A stretch of DNA of 11,846 nt, taken from contig CABMDX010000131.1 of the NCBI GenBank assembly GCA_902385025.1, positions 1 to 11,846 of the forward strand, read 5' to 3'. Below are positions 1-6,347 of this stretch, piece after piece. How positions within the stretch are numbered: position 1 is the first letter of the stretch; each line of letters starts with the position of its first letter. A model generated the notes under the pieces. The model worked only from the letters and a program-made list of their open reading frames with translations, made no database searches and was not told the origin of the DNA. The position numbers were made by a program, and so were the translations under genes. This stretch comes from an uncultured archaeon. GTDB taxonomy: Archaea > Halobacteriota > Methanosarcinia > Methanotrichales > Methanotrichaceae.

Positions 1-405
1 ATTATGATAATAGATATCAATAAGGCCCATAATCGTGCGCGCTGGCCATCCATATGTTGTGAACCCATTTCACAGCAGCTCGACCAGCAACGAAATCATT
101 CAAAATGAGCATTTGCACAAGGCACTCATATACAAAAATTTTTTAAAGTTGTGCGCGGAATAACCCATCCAATGAGTTTGAATCACCATCTTTCCTGCCG
201 CACCCGTATAATCATTAAGGATCTATGATGAGGTGAAGAAGGCAATAATATCTGGAACCCGAGTCTCAAGGATACTATCTGCCAAAGCAATTAACAGAAT
301 CAAAAAAACCTGAAAATGAATTGGGCGAAAAGATACTGGATAAAAAAAATAATCTATACAGTACAAAATTAAAAAGAATTTGTGCGCATATTAGACAACT
401 AATTC
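1..405. other. AT-rich stretch with no supported gene
   Basis: I see no convincing gene here. All frames are broken by frequent stops; the longest candidates are a 34-codon frame at the left edge and a 26-residue basic GTG frame at 233-313. The composition is clearly more A/T-rich than the coding parts of the window, with several A or T runs. A GAGGTGA sequence at 230-236 resembles a ribosome site, but no useful frame with a normal start follows at the right distance. The motif TTGTGCGC occurs twice (149-156 and 380-387), each time after an A/T run. The stretch probably holds the 3' untranslated region of the minus-strand genes to the right. Confidence 0.5.
341..376 (-). terminator. Poly-T terminator of the phosphatase unit
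   Basis: On the minus strand, the 65 nt after the stop codon at 406-408 contain a five-T run (371-375) and an eight-T run (342-349). Archaeal RNA polymerase often stops at such U-rich runs without a hairpin. I see no strong stem before them, so this is an inference from base runs and position only. Confidence 0.4.
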
Positions 406-585
406 TCAGGATGCCTGATTGGGCTCAAAGTATTCCTCAATCAACCAGTCGCCGATCTCCTTAAGATATCTGCGTCTGCGTTCGTCTTCCGCAATGAGCT
501 GGAAAACCTCAGAGAGATCCTCATCCATTAAATTCCTAGTTATCCGCTGGCGGCATTTAAACTTATCGAATGCCCCAGAAGCCAT
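406..585 (-). CDS. Unknown 59-residue charged protein
   Basis: Not recognised. The frame starts with ATG at 585 and ends with TGA at 406-408, giving 59 residues. It begins 15 nt after the stop of the phosphatase gene on the same strand, so the two are probably co-transcribed. After a short basic N-terminal part (residues 1-19) come about 35 charged residues likely to be mostly helical, including the segment EDERRRR and then GDWLIEEYFEP near the C-terminus. No membrane segment or signal peptide is visible. The ribosome site before the first ATG is weak (GAAAGAG); a second in-frame ATG at codon 20 has AGGA five bases upstream, so a 40-residue product is possible. A plus-strand frame over the same bases is taken to be its shadow. 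The coding call rests on operon position, the intact frame and protein-like composition. Confidence 0.5.
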   Translation of the reverse strand: MASGAFDKFKCRQRITRNLMDEDLSEVFQLIAEDERRRRYLKEIGDWLIEEYFEPNQAS

Positions 586-600
586 CCGCTCTTTCTTGGG

Positions 601-1404
601 CTATGATGCGCCCTTCGCCCGAACCTTTCCCAGGATTAAAGCTACGGCGTATGGGCCTTTGTCTCTCTTGAGGAGACCCGCGTGTATGGGATGGTCGCCA
701 CAGAGGATGAAGAGTGTCTCTGGATCTGCAGCGCGAAGGATTTTCCCGATACAGAGATCGATGAGCATGGCAGCAGTTCTGATCTCTTTTGCACCCCTGC
801 CCAAATGCACGCTTTTATCGATTCCTATAAAGTAAGAGACAAGAAGCCTAGGCCGCTGCAAAAGAGCTTCCATTGTCATGCGGCATGCCTGACGATCAAA
901 CTCCTCCGGTGGAATTGTGTCCGGTATCCCATTTGCGATCTCGATCAGACCTGAATATACCTGGGCGCCATTACTTTCCATGATGACGGCAGACTTGAGC
1001 CCTGCGGCACTGGCCAATTCCGGCAAGCTCAGGATGCTGGACTCCTTTGCCCCTGCCTTATCCATTATTTTGTGGTGCTCTGGCAATAGCCCGCTCAAGA
1101 TGCTGGCAATGGCAGGTGTTGTGTGATTGGATACCGCCTCAGCCGAAAGCAGCATCCCCTCTTCCATAAGCACAGAAATGTTGGGCAAATGAGGCAGAAG
1201 CCATTTCATCAGATCGTAGCCAAGACTGTCAATGATGATAAGCGCCACATTTTTGCAGCCCCATTCGGCCACCTGATCTATGGGCCGGCCATCTGAATTT
1301 GGAAGCTGCAGTCCCAGGATACTGGCCACGGTGGGTGCTATGTCAAGCTGGCTGTAGCTTGGCGTGCCCTCTTGAATTTCCATTTTCGTGCCATCTCTGG
1401 CCAT
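601..1404 (-). CDS. Alkaline phosphatase superfamily hydrolase, apparently permuted
   Basis: A 267-residue protein of the alkaline phosphatase/phosphodiesterase superfamily: two-metal enzymes that cleave phosphate mono- or diesters or transfer phosphate. The substrate cannot be told from the sequence. Visible elements of the core are IIIDSLGYD (metal ligand D59), NHTTPAIASILSG (candidate nucleophile T95 or T96), GIDKSVH (D196 and H200) and CGDHPIH (D237, H238, H241), so all the usual ligands seem present. Odd: residues 18-42, containing DIAPTVASILG and DGRPI, match the segment that normally follows the DH metal site at the C-terminus of the family, yet here they precede the core, and the protein stops where that segment would normally begin. 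The ATG at 1404 is supported by AGGTGA a few bases upstream. There is no signal peptide, so it is probably cytoplasmic. It is followed by a small gene in the same unit and is divergent from the secreted-protein gene at 1555. Confidence 0.8.
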   Translation of the reverse strand: MARDGTKMEIQEGTPSYSQLDIAPTVASILGLQLPNSDGRPIDQVAEWGCKNVALIIIDSLGYDLMKWLLPHLPNISVLMEEGMLLSAEAVSNHTTPAIASILSGLLPEHHKIMDKAGAKESSILSLPELASAAGLKSAVIMESNGAQVYSGLIEIANGIPDTIPPEEFDRQACRMTMEALLQRPRLLVSYFIGIDKSVHLGRGAKEIRTAAMLIDLCIGKILRAADPETLFILCGDHPIHAGLLKRDKGPYAVALILGKVRAKGAS

Positions 1405-1513
1405 TATCAGTCACCTTTGATCTATCGCGGCTTGAAGCATTAAATCCCATGGTCTGCTTCTGCCTTGTCCGACAAATGGGGCGGACGTTGATCATTTTCC
1501 TTCTGCCTCCACA

Positions 1514-1524
1514 GATATAAATAG
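1514..1524 (+). promoter_or_regulatory. TATA box for the gene at 1555
   Basis: The sequence GATATAAATAG is a good archaeal TATA box. Its centre is about 36 nt before the ATG at 1555, which puts the expected transcript start near 1545 and leaves a leader of only about ten bases. This agrees with the absence of a clear ribosome site before the gene. Confidence 0.6.
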
Positions 1525-1554
1525 GGATGAAGATAATTTAAAATACAGAAAATC

Positions 1555-1968
1555 ATGAAAAAAACATTGCACCTTATCGCCATAATGATGCTGCCCCTTC
1601 TGGCAGTGATGATCGGGGCATACGCCTATTCACCGAATGTAGATATCGATTACAGCCATAACGTCGTCGGGACAGGAACGGTTATGACAGACTACAGGAT
1701 GGGATCTACAGACAGCACAGAGGCTGCAGGCAGGGTTCGCGGCACTGGAGAGGTGGTAAATAAGTATGTATTCCAGCTCAACAACTCGGAGAACGTCACC
1801 ATCGAGGATCAGTTCCAGTTTACAAAGATCTCCGCCCCTCATGAAATAACCATCCGCGACTATCCAAAGATAACGAAAAATCCCGGAAGCTTTCGCTTGC
1901 TGGGAACGAGCTGGGCCGCAAAGGTCAAACTTCTTGAATCGGCCAATAATCAGAGCAACTCCAGTTGA
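1555..1968 (+). CDS. Small secreted protein of unknown function
   Basis: A 137-residue protein with a classical signal peptide: a basic start (MKK), a hydrophobic stretch from about residue 5 to 22, and a likely cleavage after A24 (AYA before YSP). The mature part of about 113 residues has no cysteine and no second membrane segment. It looks beta-rich, with short Gly/Thr motifs (GTGTVMTDYRMG, then GRVRGTGEVVNKY) and N-glycosylation sequons (NNSENVT and NQSNSS near the end). Export through Sec is expected. Function unknown; it resembles the small secreted families expanded in Methanothrix-type methanogens, but that is an impression from memory, not an alignment. The gene is monocistronic or loosely linked to the nuclease gene that follows, which has its own TATA box. 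Confidence 0.7.
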   Translation: MKKTLHLIAIMMLPLLAVMIGAYAYSPNVDIDYSHNVVGTGTVMTDYRMGSTDSTEAAGRVRGTGEVVNKYVFQLNNSENVTIEDQFQFTKISAPHEITIRDYPKITKNPGSFRLLGTSWAAKVKLLESANNQSNSS

Positions 1969-2008
1969 AATGGAGATCTCGAGCCGACACTTTCGCTCTG
2001 CTCCAAAG

Positions 2009-2018
2009 ATTTATAGAT
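2009..2018 (+). promoter_or_regulatory. TATA box for the RecJ-like gene
   Basis: The sequence ATTTATAGAT lies about 30 nt before an ATG at 2043 and 54 nt before the ATG at 2067. The expected transcript start is near 2038. That makes the far-upstream TTG start at 1965, which overlaps the previous stop codon, unlikely for this transcript. Confidence 0.4.
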
Positions 2019-2066
2019 AATTCCGCAAAGGTTGTAGCTGACATGCAAGACCGCCAGGAAATCACA

Positions 2067-3479
2067 ATGAAGTTCCAGGAGCTGAAGGCGTTATGCAAAT
2101 CGGCTGCAGAAGAGGTTCAGAAAAGGGATAGTCTTCTCGTGGTATCACATGTGGATGCCGATGGTCTTACTGCAGCAGGCATCATATGCACTGCTCTTGA
2201 GAGGAGGAATATCGACTACTCGTCCCTCTTCTTCCGGCAGCTTGATGAAACGGCCCTGGAAAATGTCGCAGATTTTGGAGCAGATCTCGTCATATTCACC
2301 GATCTTGGAAGCGGAATGATCCAGCAGATCTGCAATCTGGGTCTGCGGGCTATCGTGGCCGATCACCATAAGCCTGCAAAAGCTGAGGCAAGGCCCCTGG
2401 CTCATATCAACCCTCACCTGGTAGGTGCCGATGGGGCAACAGAGATCAGCGGCAGTGGCACCTCCTTTCTTCTGGCATCTGCCCTTTCGGCAGAGAAAGA
2501 AAATAACGACCTTGCTGCCCTGGCTGTGGTGGGCGCGGTGGGGGATTTGCAGAACAATGCCAGTGGCGCTCTTCCGGGCCTCAACCGCTTGATACTGGAG
2601 ATCGGATCGACGGCCGGGGCAGTCTCCTTCCACCGCGACCTCAAGCTCTTCGGCAGGCAGACTCGCCCCGTCTTCAAAATGCTGGAATACTCTCAGGATC
2701 CATACCTGCCCGGGCTTTCTGGAAATGAGGATGCCTGCATCGCATTCTTAAAAGAGATTGGGATACGCCTGGGCGGCGAGAAATGGAGACGCTGGATTGA
2801 TCTCAGCCAGGAAGAGAAGGCAAGCGTGGTCACTGCTCTCCTGCGCAAGGGCCTGCGCAGCGGTCTTTCCAGCGTTATGCTGGAGCGGCTCATCGGTGAG
2901 GTCTATATCCTCCTGCATGAGCGAGAGGGGACCGAGCTGCGAGATGCCAGCGAGTACTCCACGCTTCTCAATGCCACAGCTCGCTATGGATATGCTGATG
3001 TGGGCCTGAAGGTCTGCATGGGCGATCGGGATAAAAGCCTCGATGAGGCGCGCACGCTGCTAAACCAGCATCGTCAAAACCTTGTCAATGGCCTGAAGCT
3101 TGTCAGCACCAGAGGGATCACTCCTTTGAGGAGCGTCCAGTATTTCGATGCAGGAGATTCGATCCAGGACACAATCATAGGAATTGTGGCAGGCATGAGC
3201 TTTCAGATGGCAGATCGAACGCGTCCCATCCTGGCCTTCGCCAGGACAGAGGAGGGGGACCTCAAGGTCTCAGCCAGAGGCACACATGATCTTGTCAGAT
3301 CGGGCCTGGATCTGGCAGAGGCATTGTCGCGCTCGGCTGCTGCCGTGGGGGGCGTGGGCGGGGGCCACAATGTCGCTGCGGGGGCTACCATCCCGCCGCA
3401 GTCAAAGGACGAATTTCTGCAACTGATGGATGCAGTGGTGAGCGAGCAGTTGTCCCGCCAGAAGATGCAAAACCATTGA
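2067..3479 (+). CDS. RecJ-like DHH family single-strand nuclease
   Basis: About 470 residues, DHH phosphoesterase superfamily, archaeal RecJ-like group. Relatives are single-strand-specific exonucleases; some archaeal members bind GINS at the replication fork, while others degrade RNA or nanoRNA. Motifs in order: SHVDADGLTAAG (D30 and D32), FTDLGSG (D79), the signature DHH at 99-101, GAVGDLQ (D160), and a C-terminal DHHA1-type glycine loop ending in GGGH (431-434). All expected metal ligands of a working enzyme are present. The start is uncertain: the frame opens at a TTG at 1965, with ATGs at 2043 and 2067. I chose 2067 because AGGA lies about seven bases upstream and the protein then begins just before the first conserved strand; 2043 would be nearly leaderless from the TATA box at 2009 and is the main alternative. 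The gene converges with the secreted-protein gene, leaving only 15 bases between the stops. Confidence 0.88.
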   Translation: MKFQELKALCKSAAEEVQKRDSLLVVSHVDADGLTAAGIICTALERRNIDYSSLFFRQLDETALENVADFGADLVIFTDLGSGMIQQICNLGLRAIVADHHKPAKAEARPLAHINPHLVGADGATEISGSGTSFLLASALSAEKENNDLAALAVVGAVGDLQNNASGALPGLNRLILEIGSTAGAVSFHRDLKLFGRQTRPVFKMLEYSQDPYLPGLSGNEDACIAFLKEIGIRLGGEKWRRWIDLSQEEKASVVTALLRKGLRSGLSSVMLERLIGEVYILLHEREGTELRDASEYSTLLNATARYGYADVGLKVCMGDRDKSLDEARTLLNQHRQNLVNGLKLVSTRGITPLRSVQYFDAGDSIQDTIIGIVAGMSFQMADRTRPILAFARTEEGDLKVSARGTHDLVRSGLDLAEALSRSAAAVGGVGGGHNVAAGATIPPQSKDEFLQLMDAVVSEQLSRQKMQNH

Positions 3480-3494
3480 AAAATGGAACCGGAT

Positions 3495-3962
3495 TCAGGC
3501 GCATGGCAGGTACCCGCATTCGCACATATGGTCCTTGGCCACAATTATCTGCTCATCGATGCTGAAATTGCCCACAAACATGTGGTTGATGCGAGATACC
3601 TCTTCCTTCGGATTGAGTGGCCCGGACCTTGGGTCGCCGCTCTCCTGATCCAGAACCAAATATCCGATACGGCCAATGCCGACAAAGTCCGCGTCAATCA
3701 CCATCTCCGTGACATTATGAAGTGCCTTGAGCTCCATCCTGGTGGAGAGGCGTGTAGCATCGGTAAACTCCTTTGAGGCGCTCATTCTCAGTGGATAGTT
3801 CTGCAATTTGGTGCTCTCTCGGAACTTCTGATCATAAGCGAAAAGATGTGCATTGGGATTGCTCTTGCTTCCTATCTCCATTACATAATGCTCTGCAAGC
3901 ACCGGACTTAGAATACTGAACAGGAGCATCAATGCCAGAAATCCAGTCCCCGCACGCACCAA
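3495..3962 (-). CDS. Small secreted protein of unknown function, downstream of dapF
   Basis: A 155-residue protein with a signal peptide: MVRAG, a hydrophobic stretch from residue 8 to 22, and likely cleavage after A23 (VLA before EHY). The mature part has one sequon (HNVTEM), the segment DFVGIGRIGYLVLD, and two or three cysteines only at the extreme C-terminus (CECGYLPCA), which could bind metal or form a disulphide. I do not recognise a named family; its style resembles small exported proteins of Methanothrix-type methanogens. It starts 16 nt after the dapF stop, so it is probably co-transcribed with dapF. The start must be TTG at 3962 or the next codon, GTG: no ATG occurs in frame before the signal sequence, and the AAAGG upstream sits too close for a normal ribosome site. 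Translation coupled to dapF is a plausible explanation. Confidence 0.68.
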   Translation of the reverse strand: MVRAGTGFLALMLLFSILSPVLAEHYVMEIGSKSNPNAHLFAYDQKFRESTKLQNYPLRMSASKEFTDATRLSTRMELKALHNVTEMVIDADFVGIGRIGYLVLDQESGDPRSGPLNPKEEVSRINHMFVGNFSIDEQIIVAKDHMCECGYLPCA

Positions 3963-3978
3963 CCTTTCGCGAATTATC

Positions 3979-4890
3979 TCACATCTCCTCTGAAAGGCTC
4001 CAATGGTACTCTTCGCTCAGCTCTCCCGTGTAAACAGTTACGGCCGGCCCCTCCATAAAGGCCTTGCCCTCCTCGAAGGTTATGATTAGAGGGCCGCCTT
4101 TCGTCTCTACCAGGACTTCATCTCCCACCAGTCCCAAATGGCGTGCGATTGAGGCACTGGCCACGGCACCTGTGCCGCAGGATTGTGTCTCTCCCTCTAC
4201 TCCCCTCTCGAATGTTCGAATCCTGAAATGCGAGCCGACCTGGACGAAGTTGACATTTGCTCCTTCTGGAAAAAAGCTGCTGTGCCTGATTTTCGGAGCC
4301 ATTTCCTTGATGTCGAACTGCATGTCCTGCACAAATATTACGGCATGAGGGACACCTGTGTTCACCGCTGAAACCTGGCAATATTCGATCTCTTCGGATA
4401 TGAACTCACCCGAACCGCAAGCTGGAATGGATGGACGGTCTAACTTTGGAACGCCCATATTAACCTTCGCCCAAAAGCTGTTTTCCTTCTCTCGCACCTG
4501 CACAGGAATTATCCCTGCCAGGGTCTCCACATCAAAGGACTGGCCTACATATCCTGCATCCCATGCATACTTGGCCAGACATCTAATGCCGTTTCCACAC
4601 ATCTCGGCCTCTGAGCCATCCGGCTGAAAGAGCCTCATTCCCAGGGTCGCTCGCGAGCTGCTGGTCAGGAAAAGAATACCATCGGCCCCAATGCCGAAGC
4701 TGCGGCGGCAACAATGCATAGCGAAATTGCGCTTCGCTTCCTCTGCTACAAGCTCTCTTGCCACTTCGTCTATCAGCACGAAGTCGTTTCCATTTCCGTG
4801 CAGCTTGGTGAAGGTCATAGGTCGAGGACGAAATGAATCGTCATCAAGTTCTATTTCAGAAATCTCTGCCAGCTTCATTTTATATACCAT
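3979..4890 (-). CDS. dapF: Diaminopimelate epimerase
   Basis: Converts LL-2,6-diaminopimelate to the meso form, the last step before decarboxylation to lysine. In archaea without murein this serves lysine synthesis. Recognised from HGNGNDF (31-37), EMCGNGIRC with the first catalytic cysteine C98, NTGVPHAV (177-184), and ERGVEGETQSCGTGA with the second catalytic cysteine C238. Both members of the cysteine pair are intact. The frame gives 303 residues from the ATG at 4890, longer than the usual 270-280. Starting at the ATG at 4818 (MTFTKLHGNGND) would give 279, the normal length. The minus strand carries TATATAAAA just inside the longer frame; if that is the dapF promoter, the shorter start is right. 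Neither start has a strong ribosome site. It is divergent from hps and followed by a secreted-protein gene in the same direction. Confidence 0.93.
   Translation of the reverse strand: MVYKMKLAEISEIELDDDSFRPRPMTFTKLHGNGNDFVLIDEVARELVAEEAKRNFAMHCCRRSFGIGADGILFLTSSSRATLGMRLFQPDGSEAEMCGNGIRCLAKYAWDAGYVGQSFDVETLAGIIPVQVREKENSFWAKVNMGVPKLDRPSIPACGSGEFISEEIEYCQVSAVNTGVPHAVIFVQDMQFDIKEMAPKIRHSSFFPEGANVNFVQVGSHFRIRTFERGVEGETQSCGTGAVASASIARHLGLVGDEVLVETKGGPLIITFEEGKAFMEGPAVTVYTGELSEEYHWSLSEEM
4878..4887. promoter_or_regulatory. Two-way TATA element between dapF and hps
   Basis: TTTTATATAC reads as a TATA box on the plus strand and as TATATAAAA on the minus strand. For hps it predicts a transcript start near 4908 and a leader of about 28 nt that contains the GGTGGTGAT ribosome site. 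For dapF it predicts a start near 4858, upstream of the ATG at 4818. Whether one or both directions are used is not shown by the sequence. Confidence 0.45.
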
Positions 4891-4921
4891 GCATCTGTTT
4901 ACCTAGGTCTTATGCTGTTGT

Positions 4922-4930
4922 GGTGGTGAT
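4922..4930 (+). promoter_or_regulatory. Strong ribosome binding site that sets the hps start
   Basis: GGTGGTGAT contains GGTGAT, a full match to the anti-Shine-Dalgarno end of archaeal 16S rRNA. It lies five bases before the ATT at 4936 and 23 bases before the first canonical codon in frame (GTG at 4954). Spacing therefore favours initiation at ATT. The same frame is closed by TGA at 4927-4929, so no longer protein is possible. Confidence 0.6.
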
Positions 4931-4935
4931 GTCAT

Positions 4936-6216
4936 ATTAAACCCATTCTACAGGTGGCATTGGATCTTTTGGAGCTAGACCGATCGATTCAGATAGCCAA
5001 AGAGGCTGTCTCGGGAGGCGCAGACTGGATCGAGGCTGGAACGCCCCTCATTAAGAGTGAGGGCATGAACTCTGTGCGCGAAATGAAGAAGGCACTTCCG
5101 GGAACCAGGATAGTAGCCGATATGAAGACCGTCGACACAGGTGCCATGGAAGTAGAGATGGCTGCAAAAGCTGGCGCGGATATAATAGCGATGCTTGCAA
5201 CCTCGGACAACTCCACGATCGAGGATGCGCTGAGGGCAGCACGCAAATATGGCGTGCAGATCATGATGGATCTCTTGACGGTCCAAGATCCAGTGAAGCG
5301 CTCACGGGAGCTGGAGAAGCTTGGCGTGGACTACATTTGCGTTCATGTGGGAATAGATCAGCAGATGACAGGGCGCGACACCATAGATTTTCTTAGGCAG
5401 ATAGTAAAAGAGGTCAAGACTCCCGTAGCTGCGGCCGGGGGCATAGATGCGGCTACTGGAGCCAATGCCGTAGCCAGTGGTGCAGCCATAGTCATCGTAG
5501 GCGGAAGCATCGTGCGCAGTGCAAATGTAACCGCATCAGCGCAGAGGATCAGGGAGGCAATAGACCATGCCACTTTAAGCCTTGCACCTCGAAAAAGCCT
5601 GGAAGAGGAGTTGGTCTCCCTTTTGAGAGACGTATCAGCTCCCAATATCTCCGATGCCATGCATCGCAAGGGTGCTATGCGCGACATCCATCCCATAAAC
5701 CTAAAAACTAAGATTGTGGGCAAGGCCGTCACCGTGCAGACCTTTGCCGGAGATTGGGCCAAGCCTGTGGAAGCAATCGATCTTGCGGGACCGGGAGATG
5801 TGCTTGTGATATACAACGGAAGCAATAACATCGCGCCCTGGGGAGGTCTGGCTACACTGAGCTGCAAAATTAGGGGCATCGAAGGTGTGGTCATAGATGG
5901 GGCTGTCCGGGATGTGGATGAGATCCGTGCCCTGAACTATCCCATATTCTCTTCGGGAATAACTCCCAATGCCGGAGATCCCAAGGGAATGGGAGAGATC
6001 AATGCCGAGATCACCTGCGGCGGCCAGACGGTTCGGCCAGGTGACTATATCGTGGGAGATGAGAGTGGAGTCGTGGTTATACCCAAGGAGAGGGCCTACG
6101 AGATCGCGAGAAGAGCGAAAGAGGTAGAGAAGACGGAGAGCAGGCTCTACGAAGAGATTCACCGTGGAAAGACTCTATCCCAGGTCGCAAACCTCAAGAA
6201 ATGGGAAAAAGTCTGA
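4936..6216 (+). CDS. hps: Hexulose-6-phosphate synthase fused to an RraA-like domain
   Basis: A two-domain protein of 426 residues from the ATT start (420 from the GTG at 4954). Residues 1-210 are 3-hexulose-6-phosphate synthase, of the orotidine decarboxylase suprafamily: D10 in [10 protein letters not shown]33 in [19 protein letters not shown] with D62, K64 and D67, H137 in ICVHVGID, and phosphate-binding AAAGG (166-169) and VGGS. In archaea this enzyme, with its isomerase, makes ribulose 5-phosphate from fructose 6-phosphate while releasing formaldehyde. Residues about 225-405 are an RraA/HMG-CHA-aldolase-like domain with [15 protein letters not shown] and GAVRDVDE (R325, D326); its role in the fusion is unknown to me. 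The fusion is found in other archaea. With ATT as start the N-terminus reads (M)KPILQVALD, the conserved family beginning; the GTG start would cut off its first strand. The isomerase gene is not in the window. Confidence 0.92.
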   Translation: MKPILQVALDLLELDRSIQIAKEAVSGGADWIEAGTPLIKSEGMNSVREMKKALPGTRIVADMKTVDTGAMEVEMAAKAGADIIAMLATSDNSTIEDALRAARKYGVQIMMDLLTVQDPVKRSRELEKLGVDYICVHVGIDQQMTGRDTIDFLRQIVKEVKTPVAAAGGIDAATGANAVASGAAIVIVGGSIVRSANVTASAQRIREAIDHATLSLAPRKSLEEELVSLLRDVSAPNISDAMHRKGAMRDIHPINLKTKIVGKAVTVQTFAGDWAKPVEAIDLAGPGDVLVIYNGSNNIAPWGGLATLSCKIRGIEGVVIDGAVRDVDEIRALNYPIFSSGITPNAGDPKGMGEINAEITCGGQTVRPGDYIVGDESGVVVIPKERAYEIARRAKEVEKTESRLYEEIHRGKTLSQVANLKKWEKV

Positions 6217-6298
6217 CGATAAGTCGTAAATAGATTGAAATATTCAAAAGAAGGCGCATAAGCATCAGTAAGCATATTGGGAGTAGCAACAATTCAGG

Positions 6299-6346
6299 AT
6301 GATACCCACTGGTGGATTGACCATCGAGGGAGTTCGAGGAGAATAA
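6299..6346 (+). CDS. Possible 15-codon leader ORF before secF
   Basis: An ATG at 6299 opens a 15-codon frame (MIPTGGLTIEGVRGE) whose TAA at 6344-6346 lies one base before the secF ATG. Its last codons contain the secF ribosome site GAGGAG (6336-6341), so ribosomes translating it would pass over that site. It has only AGG directly before its own ATG, which is too close for normal initiation. It could be a regulatory leader peptide or chance. Confidence 0.2.
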   Translation: MIPTGGLTIEGVRGE

Positions 6347-6347
6347 T

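Noticed and set aside
1..68. Possible start of a minus-strand gene leaving the left edge (ATG at 68)
   Set aside because: Only 22 codons are visible, without a ribosome site; not enough to support a gene.
233..313. 26-residue basic GTG frame in the left gap
   Set aside because: Too short, not recognised, and the nearby GAGGTGA overlaps the start codon rather than preceding it.
419..835. Plus-strand 138-codon frame
   Set aside because: It starts with TTG, lies antisense to the 59-residue gene and the phosphatase, and has a Ser/Arg-rich composition typical of a shadow frame.
1965..2066. TTG start at 1965 for the RecJ-like gene, overlapping the previous stop
   Set aside because: It lies upstream of a TATA box at 2009, has no ribosome site, and adds 34 residues not expected in the family. 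ATG at 2067 or 2043 is better.
5358..5894. Minus-strand 178-codon frame inside hps
   Set aside because: Antisense shadow of the hps/RraA gene; low-complexity Pro/Ala/Ser-rich product.
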